This document shows, piece after piece, positions 17,024-24,561 of a stretch of DNA of 64,000 nt. The stretch lies in NCBI GenBank assembly GCA_902762565.1, contig CACWOS010000003.1, positions 1 to 64,000 on the forward strand, given 5' to 3'. Within the stretch, counting starts at the first letter, position 1; each line of letters begins with the position of its first letter. The notes below the pieces were generated by a model. That model worked only from the letters and a program-made list of their open reading frames with translations, searched no databases and was not told the DNA's origin. The position numbers and the translations under genes are program-made. This DNA comes from an uncultured Prevotellaceae bacterium. Its GTDB lineage: Bacteria; Bacteroidota; Bacteroidia; Bacteroidales; Bacteroidaceae.

Positions 17024-18189
17024 GGCTTCAATAATTTGTAGTATTCAGAAAGGCCGAGGAGATAGCAGCCGGTTCCATAGTCCTCGAAGTCGGGCATCGA
17101 GGTGAAGGTGACAGGCTGACCAGCCGAGGGGTCCTTGCCGGTACCTTGGTTCCAACCGAGGAATCCGTCCTTGTGGAGACATGACTCCAGAGCTTTCCAC
17201 GCCTTGTCGCAGGCAGGACGATAATCCTTATCCTTGAGGATGCCCTGTTGGATGCCCCACGCCATACCATAGAGGAAGAGGGCCGTACCTGTCATTTCCG
17301 GGTCGGGATAGACGGCATCACTAACGAGGCTGGCGTGCCAGAAACCGTCGGCGTGCTGACACGAGAGCAGCCCCTTGGACATTAGCAGGAAGTCCTTCTT
17401 CAACTCCTTATATTCCTTGCTCTTGGGCGACAGATTGTTCATGCAGCGCACGAGAGCTGCATAGACCCAACCGTTGCCGCGACTCCAGTAGCAGTTCTGT
17501 CCGTCCTTCTCCTTGTACGGAGGGACGTAGTCGGCATCGCGCCACCACAGGCCCTCCTTCGTGTTGAACAGACCGCCACCGCATGTGTTACGCGTCCAGC
17601 GATACATCCGCATGGCATGGTCGCGATACTTCTGCTCGCCCGTCACGTTGGCCACCTGCATGTAGAGCGGCATAGCCATCTGGATGGCGTCAATCCACGT
17701 CCACCATCCGTAGAGCTGCGGTTCGCTGCCGCCCTTGAGCTTAGCGTTGGCAATCTTCTTGCTGTTGGGCGTCTGCATCTGGTGGTCGAGGTTGGCGATG
17801 ACGTTGGCCAGCTTGGCCTTCTGGTCACCACCCTTGAGCGCTGCCAGTTCGACGTACGTCTGTCCGCAGCACTGATCGTCAGCGTCGCAGGTCTGCACAC
17901 CATTTCGTGGCGTCCACTGGTGGAAGTCGGCCCATCGCGTGGCGTAGTCGACGTAGCGCTGCTGCGGGTCGATGGCGTTGAGGGCCATGAGTCCTTCGTA
18001 GTAGACGGCGCGCGTCCATAGCGATGACGGGCGGACTTTCTTGACATTAGTGGGAATGGTTGGGTCGGCGTACTTCGTCATGAAGTAGTCGTTAGTGCTG
18101 CGGGCTGCCGAGAGGACGGCGGCGGGCTGGGAGAGGACAGTTGCTGTGGCACAGCAACAGACTAGACAAGCAATGAGGATTCTTTTCAT
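17020..18189 (-). CDS. Exported unsaturated glycuronyl hydrolase, GH88/GH105 type
   Basis: A 389-residue protein with a signal peptide (MKRILIACLVCCCATATVLSQ) and an (alpha/alpha)6-barrel pattern. Landmarks: SSLWTRAVYYEGLMALN, WWTWIDAIQMAMPLY (likely catalytic Asp), CYWSRGNGWVYAALV (typical of this clan) and GTGKDPSAGQPVTFTSMPDFEDYGTGCYLLG near the end, not spelled out further. Such enzymes hydrolyse the unsaturated uronic acid left by polysaccharide lyases, here most likely from rhamnogalacturonan oligosaccharides. The gene lies between GH2 and GH106 in the same operon. The exact choice between GH88 and GH105 needs an HMM search. Confidence 0.85.
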   Translation of the reverse strand: MKRILIACLVCCCATATVLSQPAAVLSAARSTNDYFMTKYADPTIPTNVKKVRPSSLWTRAVYYEGLMALNAIDPQQRYVDYATRWADFHQWTPRNGVQTCDADDQCCGQTYVELAALKGGDQKAKLANVIANLDHQMQTPNSKKIANAKLKGGSEPQLYGWWTWIDAIQMAMPLYMQVANVTGEQKYRDHAMRMYRWTRNTCGGGLFNTKEGLWWRDADYVPPYKEKDGQNCYWSRGNGWVYAALVRCMNNLSPKSKEYKELKKDFLLMSKGLLSCQHADGFWHASLVSDAVYPDPEMTGTALFLYGMAWGIQQGILKDKDYRPACDKAWKALESCLHKDGFLGWNQGTGKDPSAGQPVTFTSMPDFEDYGTGCYLLGLSEYYKLLKP

Positions 18190-18190
18190 A

Positions 18191-18231
18191 TTATTTCGTG
18201 ATTTCGTTATGACGGGATTACGTTATTTCGT
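18191..18231. repeat. ATTTCGTGATTTCGTTATGACG-type repeats between GH2 and GH88/105
   Basis: Four copies of the core ATTTCGT, interrupted by GACGGGATTACG, fill the gap between the two genes and cover the end of the GH2 gene (last residues ETK and the stop at 18223-18225). Confidence 0.7.
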
Positions 18232-20622
18232 CTCGAGTTTGGTAATGATGTCTTTGAACGTCTTGGGCGTTGTGGTCAGGGAAATCTTCGAGGGCTTCCG
18301 GCCAGCACGGAGAATGACCATCGCTTGGCCCTGCCAGAGACGGACGTGCGGCTCGGTGGCTATCTCGTCGGTGGTGATGTCGCCATTGGTGACGGCTACG
18401 ATGCTGGCGTCTCCGTCTACCTTAAACGACAGTTCGTCGTCGTAGCCATAGCAGCGACGACCCTTCGCATCGACGGCCGTCAGGCGTACGTGCTGCAGAT
18501 CGATACCGTCGGCGTGCCAGTAGTCATCATTGCCCGTAGCCTTTGCGATAGATGGTGTGGCGGGCAGGTCGGGCTCAGCTATGATGCGGACGGGTTTGCC
18601 TGTGGTCTCTAGGACATGACGTGCTACAGCCTTCCCGTTCTTATAAGCGACAGCCTCCAGCTTTCCGGCCTGATAGTCTATCTCTCCCCAGCGTATCTGG
18701 TTGCGCAACTTCGCATTGCCGATGGGGTTTTTCTTTCGGCCCAGACTCTTGCCATTCAACAACAGTTCTACCTCGTCGCCGTTCGTAAAGATATAGATGT
18801 TGGCCTTCGTCCCATCGGCACGGTTCCAGTTCTCTGTCATGCGGTCATTACCCATCTTGACGCCGTTCCACATCTCAGCTTTTTCGCTTTCCAACACGGC
18901 TAGGTGTACGACCGGTTCGTCAGGACGGAAGAACGAGCGCATGTAGTACGACTTCGGTTTGGGGTCGAGCGAGATATAGAACACGCCCTGGCTCCAGCCT
19001 TTTTGTGGCCAACCCATGCTCTCGCCCAGATAGTCGATGGCACCCCAGTAGGCCATGCCGATGACCTTCCGCAAGTCCATCTCGAAGAAGTTCTGTCCCA
19101 TAGCCTGCGTAGATGCCTCGCTCTGGTAGAACGTCATCCACGGGAATCGGCGTCCGTCGCCTGGGAAGTACATATACCTATAGTTATAGGCCTGTATGTC
19201 AGTCTGCAGCGCCAGGTCGCAGGGCAGTGAGTCCGTCTCCCAGTTACGGTAGCGCGGATGCATGGCCACGGTGACCTTGCGTGTCGAGTCGTAGCGTTCC
19301 AAGACGGGCTTCATCATCTTGTAGCACGTCACGCCCCAGTCGTTGAACGGTTGGTTGGGGTCCTGCTGCAACTCGTTGCCCAGACTCCACATGACGACGC
19401 TAGGCGAATTGCGGTCGCGCTTCACCCATTCGCTGACGTCGTACGCCCAGTGGTTCATGAAGGGTGTGCGCTGTCCTGAGTGCTGGTCGGTCCACTTGTC
19501 GTATAGCTCGTCGACCACCAGGATGCCGTACTTGTCGCACAGCTCTATGAACTGGCGCGAGTAGGGATTGTGGCTCGTCCTTATGTGGTTGATGCCGAAC
19601 TGTTTCATCAGCTTCAACCGCTTTTCGATGGCTCTCGGATAGGCTGCAGCCCCCAGCGCTCCCAGCGTGTGGTGGTTGGCATAGCCCTGCAGCAACACCT
19701 TCTTGCCGTTCAGCTTCATGCCGAACTGCGGGCCGTACTCGATGGTGCGGATGCCGAACGATTCTGCGTACTGGTCGACCACCTTGCCCTCCTTGGTCAT
19801 CAGCGTCACCTCGGCACGATAGAGGTTGGGCGACTCCGTGTCCCACAGCTTTGGCTGCTGAACGTCAATCTCCTTCATGCGTACCTCCTGCGTACGTGAT
19901 GCGGCCTTACGGGTGAAGGCCTCCGTCGACTCATAGATGACGGTGCCGCTAGGGTCGTACAGTTTCAGGGCTATGCTGACGTCGCGACTGCGGCTACGGT
20001 TAGTGAACTCGACACCCACGGTGACGTAGCGGTTCTCTCGTGTGGTGATGTACAGCGGGTGACGCTCCAGATAGAGGTCGGCCGAAGTCGTGACGAGGTT
20101 GACGTCGCGGAACAGTCCGCCGCCCGTATACCAGCGCGAGGCCCGCTCGTCCTGCGTCTCGGCCTTGACCATCAGTTCGTTGGGCTGACCATACTTCAGT
20201 CGGTTGGTAATGTCTATCTCGAATCCGACGTAGCCGTAGTCCGTACCGCCTATGCGCTGCCCGTTCAAGTAGACGTCGGCCGTCAGCATGACACCTTCAA
20301 AGTCCAGCAACACGCGGCGGCCCTTTATCTTCGGGTCGGGTGTCAAGGTCTTCTTATACCAGCCTGTGCCAATCTCCTTAAATCCTCGTGCCGACAGGCG
20401 ACTCTTGATGTTGGCCGCAGCGTCGCTGTTGTCGGCCTTCTCGCCTGCCGACGGTGATACCCACGGCTGCGAAATCTGGAAGTCGTGCGGCACGTCGACC
20501 GTCTGTGTGTTCTTAAACTGTGCGTCGCGGCTGAACGTCCATCCGAAGTTCAGCGTCTCTGTGGTGCGCTGGGCCCACGCTGTCGTGGCCAGCATCGCCA
20601 TCATTAGGAATATTTGTCTCAT
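18223..20622 (-). CDS. Exported glycoside hydrolase family 2, probable beta-galactosidase
   Basis: A 799-residue protein: signal peptide (MRQIFLMMAMLATTAWAQ), sugar-binding jelly roll (RRVLLDFEGVMLTADVYLNGQRIGG), immunoglobulin-like domain, TIM barrel with NHIRTSHNPYS, acid/base Glu417 in WSLGNELQ and probable nucleophile Glu502 in FYQSEAS, then C-terminal beta domains with a DUF4982-like part (PKSYYMRSFF, KPVRIIAEPD). First gene of the minus-strand rhamnogalacturonan operon, with its own promoter 28 bases upstream. In gut Bacteroides, GH2 enzymes trim galactose from rhamnogalacturonan I side chains; the exact sugar is inferred. Confidence 0.92.
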   Translation of the reverse strand: MRQIFLMMAMLATTAWAQRTTETLNFGWTFSRDAQFKNTQTVDVPHDFQISQPWVSPSAGEKADNSDAAANIKSRLSARGFKEIGTGWYKKTLTPDPKIKGRRVLLDFEGVMLTADVYLNGQRIGGTDYGYVGFEIDITNRLKYGQPNELMVKAETQDERASRWYTGGGLFRDVNLVTTSADLYLERHPLYITTRENRYVTVGVEFTNRSRSRDVSIALKLYDPSGTVIYESTEAFTRKAASRTQEVRMKEIDVQQPKLWDTESPNLYRAEVTLMTKEGKVVDQYAESFGIRTIEYGPQFGMKLNGKKVLLQGYANHHTLGALGAAAYPRAIEKRLKLMKQFGINHIRTSHNPYSRQFIELCDKYGILVVDELYDKWTDQHSGQRTPFMNHWAYDVSEWVKRDRNSPSVVMWSLGNELQQDPNQPFNDWGVTCYKMMKPVLERYDSTRKVTVAMHPRYRNWETDSLPCDLALQTDIQAYNYRYMYFPGDGRRFPWMTFYQSEASTQAMGQNFFEMDLRKVIGMAYWGAIDYLGESMGWPQKGWSQGVFYISLDPKPKSYYMRSFFRPDEPVVHLAVLESEKAEMWNGVKMGNDRMTENWNRADGTKANIYIFTNGDEVELLLNGKSLGRKKNPIGNAKLRNQIRWGEIDYQAGKLEAVAYKNGKAVARHVLETTGKPVRIIAEPDLPATPSIAKATGNDDYWHADGIDLQHVRLTAVDAKGRRCYGYDDELSFKVDGDASIVAVTNGDITTDEIATEPHVRLWQGQAMVILRAGRKPSKISLTTTPKTFKDIITKLETK

Positions 20623-20649
20623 AGAATGCGTTTAGTTTGTTTCTGAGTG

Positions 20650-20681
20650 CAAAGATAATAATAAATAAGGAGAAAGCCAAA
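20650..20681 (-). promoter_or_regulatory. Promoter of the GH2-GH88/105-GH106-AKR operon
   Basis: TATCTTTG on the minus strand (20657 to 20650) with TTTG (20681 to 20678) 20 bases upstream. It is divergent from the CE12 operon promoter about 75 bases away. Confidence 0.75.
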
Positions 20682-20710
20682 TATTTCCCCTATTTTTCCC
20701 TAATTAACAT

Positions 20711-20737
20711 CTTTTCGTTTTTTTAGTTGCATCTTTG
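20711..20737 (+). promoter_or_regulatory. Probable promoter of the CE12-rhaM-GH35-GH2 operon
   Basis: CATCTTTG at 20730-20737 matches TAnnTTTG at all but the first base; a TTTTC at 20712-20716 lies near the -33 position. Transcription would start near 20744, leaving a leader of about 120 bases. Confidence 0.55.
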
Positions 20738-20743
20738 CAGCAT

Positions 20744-20864
20744 CATCTAACGCATAACGACGATGCGTGCGGTGGTGGTTCCGATGACGGCACTGACATC
20801 GACTGATGACATCTGCGGGCTTCATCAGTCTTTATATATATTATTAATATTAATGTAAAGACTC
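20744..20864 (+). promoter_or_regulatory. Structured leader, candidate attenuator of the CE12 operon
   Basis: This 120-base untranslated region contains ACGCAT/ATGCGT (about 20750-20768), CGATG/CATCG (20783-20801) and, last, the terminator hairpin at 20801-20830. A short ORF (20763-20858, 31 codons, starting MRAVVVPMTAL) begins inside the first hairpin, runs through the terminator and stops 6 bases before the CE12 start. The layout resembles transcription attenuation or translational coupling; both readings are inference. Confidence 0.5.
20801..20830 (+). terminator. Intrinsic terminator upstream of CE12
   Basis: GACTGATGA (20801-20809) pairs perfectly with TCATCAGTC (20822-20830), followed at once by TTTATATATATT. 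It lies 34 bases before the CE12 start codon, on the sense strand, so it can only act as a leader terminator or attenuator for this operon. Confidence 0.65.
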
Positions 20865-22118
20865 ATGAAGAAGATTCTGATGATTTTCGTGATGGCCTTA
20901 GCCGCACTGACGGGTAGGGCACAGGTAGTGTGCGACACGGTGCTGAACCGCGTACAGACCACACCGTTCACGTTCGCCGTACCCGTAGCGGACGGCAACT
21001 ATCGCGTCACAGTGACGCTGGGTAACAAGAAAAAAGCAGGGCAGACTGTGGTGCGTGCTGAGAGCCGACGCCACTACTTCGACGTCGTCACGACGAAGAA
21101 AGGCCAGTTCACCGACCTGACCTTCACCGTCAACAAGCACTCGCCCCTGATAGACAAGAAGGCCGCAGACGGCAAACTTCAAGAAAAAGCACAGCATTTC
21201 ACCCAGGGTGAAGTTATGCTCGTTCGGAATGTCCGTCTGAAGCCCCGCGAGCTCTCCTATCTAAATTGGGACGACTCGCTGAACCTGTCCTTCTGCGGTC
21301 CCGTCCCCGCCGTGCAGCGCATCAAGATTGAGGCCGTCTCTGCCGCTTCTCCGGTGTGTCCTACCACCGTCTTCCTCTGCGGTAACTCCACCGTCGTCGA
21401 CCAGGAAAACGAGCCGTGGGCTTCGTGGGGACAGATGATTACTCGTTGGTTTGGTGAGGACGTCGCCATCGCCAACTATGCGGAGAGCGGTCTGTCGTGC
21501 ACCACGTTCCTGGCCCAGTTGAGACTGGACAAGATACTGACCCAGCTAAAGCAGGGCGACTACGTCATCGTGGAGTTCGGCCATAACGACGAGAAGGAAA
21601 AGAAGGCCGGCGACGGTGCGTGGTACTCCTATTCCCGTAACCTGAAGATCTTCGTCGATCGCGTCCGTCAGGCTGGTGGCCACATCATCTTCTGTACGCC
21701 GACGGCACGCCGTTTCTTCAAGAACGGTCGTGTCGAGAATACTCACGGCGAATACCCTGAAGCTATGAAGACCGTGGCCCGTCGCGAACACGTGCCCGTC
21801 ATCGACCTGACGCAGATGTCCACGACGTTCTATGAAGCTCTGGGCGAGGAAGGCTCCAAGCGTGCCCTGGTGCATTACCCCGCTAACACCTTTGCCGATC
21901 AGCCCAAACCGCTGGCCGACAATACGCACTTCAATCCCTACGGTGCCTGGGAAATCGCCAAGATGGTGGTCATGGGACTGAAGCAGATGCAGTCACCCTT
22001 GGTGCAGTATCTGCGTACCGATTGGCAGGACTTTAACCCCGCTCAGCCCGACGATCCCAACGCATTCACGTGGTACACCAGTGCTGGTGCCGTACTCGTC
22101 AAGCCTGACGGCAATTGA
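20865..22118 (+). CDS. Exported rhamnogalacturonan acetylesterase, CE12/SGNH
   Basis: A 417-residue protein with a signal peptide (MKKILMIFVMALAALTGRAQ), an N-terminal beta domain (about 25-160) and an SGNH hydrolase domain. Block I is CGNSTVVDQ with nucleophile Ser175 (Asn replaces the Asp of GDS, as in many Bacteroidota CE12), block III VIVEFGHND, block V DNTHFNPYG with Asp352 and His355. It removes acetyl groups from the rhamnogalacturonan backbone so that lyases and hydrolases can act. First gene of the plus-strand operon; the preceding leader may control it. Confidence 0.92.
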   Translation: MKKILMIFVMALAALTGRAQVVCDTVLNRVQTTPFTFAVPVADGNYRVTVTLGNKKKAGQTVVRAESRRHYFDVVTTKKGQFTDLTFTVNKHSPLIDKKAADGKLQEKAQHFTQGEVMLVRNVRLKPRELSYLNWDDSLNLSFCGPVPAVQRIKIEAVSAASPVCPTTVFLCGNSTVVDQENEPWASWGQMITRWFGEDVAIANYAESGLSCTTFLAQLRLDKILTQLKQGDYVIVEFGHNDEKEKKAGDGAWYSYSRNLKIFVDRVRQAGGHIIFCTPTARRFFKNGRVENTHGEYPEAMKTVARREHVPVIDLTQMSTTFYEALGEEGSKRALVHYPANTFADQPKPLADNTHFNPYGAWEIAKMVVMGLKQMQSPLVQYLRTDWQDFNPAQPDDPNAFTWYTSAGAVLVKPDGN

Positions 22119-22146
22119 TCACTTCTCACTCATCACTTCTAATTTA
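22117..22146. repeat. ATCACTTCTCACTCATCACTTCT tract between CE12 and rhaM
   Basis: Three copies of a CACTTCT/CACTCAT heptamer-like unit fill the whole gap between the CE12 stop and the rhaM start. Confidence 0.8.
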
Positions 22147-22463
22147 TGAAACGATTTGGATTTAAAATGTATTTGAAGCCTGGCTGCGAGGAGGAATACC
22201 AGCGCCGCCATGCTGCTATTTGGCCTGAACTGGTTGACATGATTCACGAGGCCGGCGTTAAGAACTATAGCATCTTCTGGGACCGCGACACCAACCTGCT
22301 ATTTGCCTATCAGGAGTGCGAGGGCGAAGCATCGTCGCAGGACACTGACGACGTCGACCCCATCACGCAGCGCTGGTGGGACATGATGGCCGATATCATG
22401 GAGGTGAACCCTGATAACTCACCTGTCACTATTCCTATTCAAGAAGTATTTCATTTGGATTGA
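22146..22463 (+). CDS. rhaM: L-rhamnose mutarotase
   Basis: A 105-residue protein matching RhaM over its whole length: MKRFGFKMYLKPGCEEEYQRRHAAIWPEL (shown in part: RRHAAIWPEL holds the active-site His), GVKNYSIFWD, and the conserved QRWWDMMADIM end. It interconverts alpha- and beta-L-rhamnose in the cytoplasm and so feeds rhamnose isomerase. Its place between CE12 and GH35 shows that the operon handles a rhamnose-containing polymer. No rhaA, rhaB or rhaD is in the window. Confidence 0.95.
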   Translation: MKRFGFKMYLKPGCEEEYQRRHAAIWPELVDMIHEAGVKNYSIFWDRDTNLLFAYQECEGEASSQDTDDVDPITQRWWDMMADIMEVNPDNSPVTIPIQEVFHLD

Positions 22464-22467
22464 GATC

Positions 22468-24558
22468 ATGAGAAAAGCATTTCTGTTGGCCTGTATGTTC
22501 ATGGGTGTGATCACGATGCGGGCTGCCGATTTTGGGAAACCTGTGACGTGGGACGCCCAAAGTCTTATCATCGATGGACATCGCGTCTGTCCTGTGATGG
22601 GCGAAATCCATTATTCGCGTGTTCCTGCCGACGAGTGGCAACGCGAGGTTCGCAAGATGCGCGAGGGTGGGGTGACTATCATTGCCACCTACGTCTTCTG
22701 GAGTCATATTGAGGAACAGGAAGGCATCTTCCGTTGGGACGGACAACGAGACCTGCGCCGTTTCTTGGAAGTCTGCAAACAAGAGCAGATGCCCGTCGTC
22801 CTGCGTTTGGGCCCGTTCTGTCACGGTGAGGTACGCAATGGTGGCATTCCTGACTGGGTCTTTACGAAGGGCTGTCGCCTCCGTGAGCAGAACCCTGTAT
22901 TTCTTGGTTTGGCCGAGAAACTGTATCGCCAGATTTTTACGCAGGTACAAGGCTTGCAATGGAAGGACGGTGGTCCAGTCATCGCTGCCCAGTTCGACAA
23001 CGAATATCGCGGCCACGGTGCCTACCTTATGGCTCTCAAACAGATAGCTCAGAAGATTGGTTTCGATCTGCCTTTCTACACCCGTACAGGATGGCCTGAA
23101 CTGCGCACTCCAGTCCCCTTTGGTGAGATGCTGCCACTCTATGGCGACTATGCCGACGGCTTCTGGGACAAGGAAGTGACAGAGGGCTGCGGCAACTATT
23201 ATAAGGCCTTCAACTTCAAGGCCTTCCGCTCATCGACAGCCATCGGCACTGACCTCCTTGGTAAACAGGAGGCTAAGACATCGAAGGGCGATGACAGCTA
23301 TCCGTACTTCACCTGCGAACTGGGTGGCGGTATGGTGACGGCCTACCACCGTCGTCCTTACGTCTATCCGGAGGATGCCTACTCAATGGCACTCATCAAA
23401 CTCGGCTCTGGCAGCAACCTCCTCGGCTATTACATGTATCACGGTGGCACCAATCCTGAGGGCGTGCTCCATACCCTGAACGAGGTACAGACGTCGCCTG
23501 GTACGGCCAATAACGACCTGCCCGTTTGTACGTACGACTTTCAGGCACCCCTTGGTGAATTCGGACAGACCTATCCGCAGTACTACATGCTGCGTCCGCT
23601 TCACCTCTTTATGCAGGACTTCGGTGAGATGCTTGCTCCAATGGAGGCTTCATTCCCTGCACCACAGGACTTGAAGCGTGGACAGGATGATGCGCTTCGC
23701 TGGGCTGTCCGCACCGCTCCTGCCACTGCTCCCGTCGCTTCTACGGCGGGTCCCACCTCCGCCTTCATCTTCGTCAACAATTACGAGCGCTTCGTCCATC
23801 TCTCCGCCAAGAAGTCCGTCCAGCTCTCCGCCGCCGGCGTCACTTTTCCCAAGATGACCATCCCCTCTGGCTGTATGGCCATCTTCCCCGTCAATGTCTG
23901 CGGCCTCCGCTTTGCTACGGCTCAGTTCGTGGCGCGTCGTGACGGTAAACTCTACATGATGCAGATTCCAGGCATCCCTACCACCATCGTCCTTCAGTCC
24001 GGCAAGACGCTGAAGAACGTCAAGCCTCGTGGTACCGTGACACCTGTCTACGACAATATCTACCTCCTATCTCGCTACGACGCCGAGCATCTCTTCCTCG
24101 ATGCCGAGCCTGTTCCCGTCGCTTCTGCGGCGGGCGCCCTCTCGACTCCCCCTTCCGTCACCTTTACGAAGGTGCGTGATGCAGGTCCTTTGCGCACTAT
24201 CGTCAAGGGCAAGGCCAAAGTCGCCGCTGCACCCTTCGAACAGGATTGGCAGAATGCTGCCGTCTATCGCATCGCCCTGCCGCAGGACTTATCACTTATC
24301 ACTTCTCACTCATTACTTCTTCGTGTCACTTATCGCGGCGACTGCGCCCGCCTCTATGCCAACGGCAAGCTCGTTGCTGATAACTTCTATTACGGCCGAC
24401 CGTTCCTCTACGGTCTCTGGCGTCTGCCTAAAGACTGCACCGAATTGGAGCTCCGCATCCTGCCCTTGCAGCCCGATGCGCCCATCTACCTGCCTCGCGA
24501 AGCCAACAAGACCGCTGGCGAAGCCATCACAAAAATCGAAATCATCAACATGCAATAG
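22468..24558 (+). CDS. Exported beta-galactosidase, GH35 family
   Basis: A 696-residue protein: signal peptide (MRKAFLLACMFMGVITMRA), GH35 TIM barrel with GEIHYSRVPADEW, YVFWSHIEEQEG, acid/base Glu179 in AAQFDNEYRG and nucleophile Glu284 in FTCELGGGM, then C-terminal jelly-roll domains. It would release galactose from galactan or arabinogalactan side chains in the periplasm. Start is 4 bases after the rhaM stop. The C-terminal half carries three repeat-derived segments: two copies of a 20-bp palindromic element encoding PVAS(T/A)AG, and SLITSHSLLL encoded by TATCACTTCTCACTCATTAC-type repeats. Confidence 0.93.
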   Translation: MRKAFLLACMFMGVITMRAADFGKPVTWDAQSLIIDGHRVCPVMGEIHYSRVPADEWQREVRKMREGGVTIIATYVFWSHIEEQEGIFRWDGQRDLRRFLEVCKQEQMPVVLRLGPFCHGEVRNGGIPDWVFTKGCRLREQNPVFLGLAEKLYRQIFTQVQGLQWKDGGPVIAAQFDNEYRGHGAYLMALKQIAQKIGFDLPFYTRTGWPELRTPVPFGEMLPLYGDYADGFWDKEVTEGCGNYYKAFNFKAFRSSTAIGTDLLGKQEAKTSKGDDSYPYFTCELGGGMVTAYHRRPYVYPEDAYSMALIKLGSGSNLLGYYMYHGGTNPEGVLHTLNEVQTSPGTANNDLPVCTYDFQAPLGEFGQTYPQYYMLRPLHLFMQDFGEMLAPMEASFPAPQDLKRGQDDALRWAVRTAPATAPVASTAGPTSAFIFVNNYERFVHLSAKKSVQLSAAGVTFPKMTIPSGCMAIFPVNVCGLRFATAQFVARRDGKLYMMQIPGIPTTIVLQSGKTLKNVKPRGTVTPVYDNIYLLSRYDAEHLFLDAEPVPVASAAGALSTPPSVTFTKVRDAGPLRTIVKGKAKVAAAPFEQDWQNAAVYRIALPQDLSLITSHSLLLRVTYRGDCARLYANGKLVADNFYYGRPFLYGLWRLPKDCTELELRILPLQPDAPIYLPREANKTAGEAITKIEIINMQ
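23731..24134. repeat. Two copies of a 20-bp palindromic element in GH35
   Basis: CCCGTCGCTTCTACGGCGGG at 23731-23750 and the same with one change (G for A in the loop) at 24115-24134. Each can fold as a 7-bp stem around a 6-base loop. Both are in the same frame and encode PVASTAG and PVASAAG in linker-like stretches. Confidence 0.75.
24289..24321. repeat. TATCACTTATCACTTCTCACTC tract inside GH35
   Basis: Copies of the ATCACTT/CTCACTC unit, in frame, encode SLITSHSLLL near the C-terminus of the GH35 protein. The same unit occurs between genes at 14384 and 22117. Confidence 0.75.
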
Positions 24559-24561
24559 CTC

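Noticed and set aside
20763..20858. 31-codon ORF in the CE12 leader as a separate protein-coding gene
   Set aside because: It passes through a terminator hairpin and has no protein-like features; kept only as part of the candidate leader.
22435..23016. 193-residue minus-strand ORF opposite GH35
   Set aside because: The plus-strand GH35 gene with catalytic residues explains the region.
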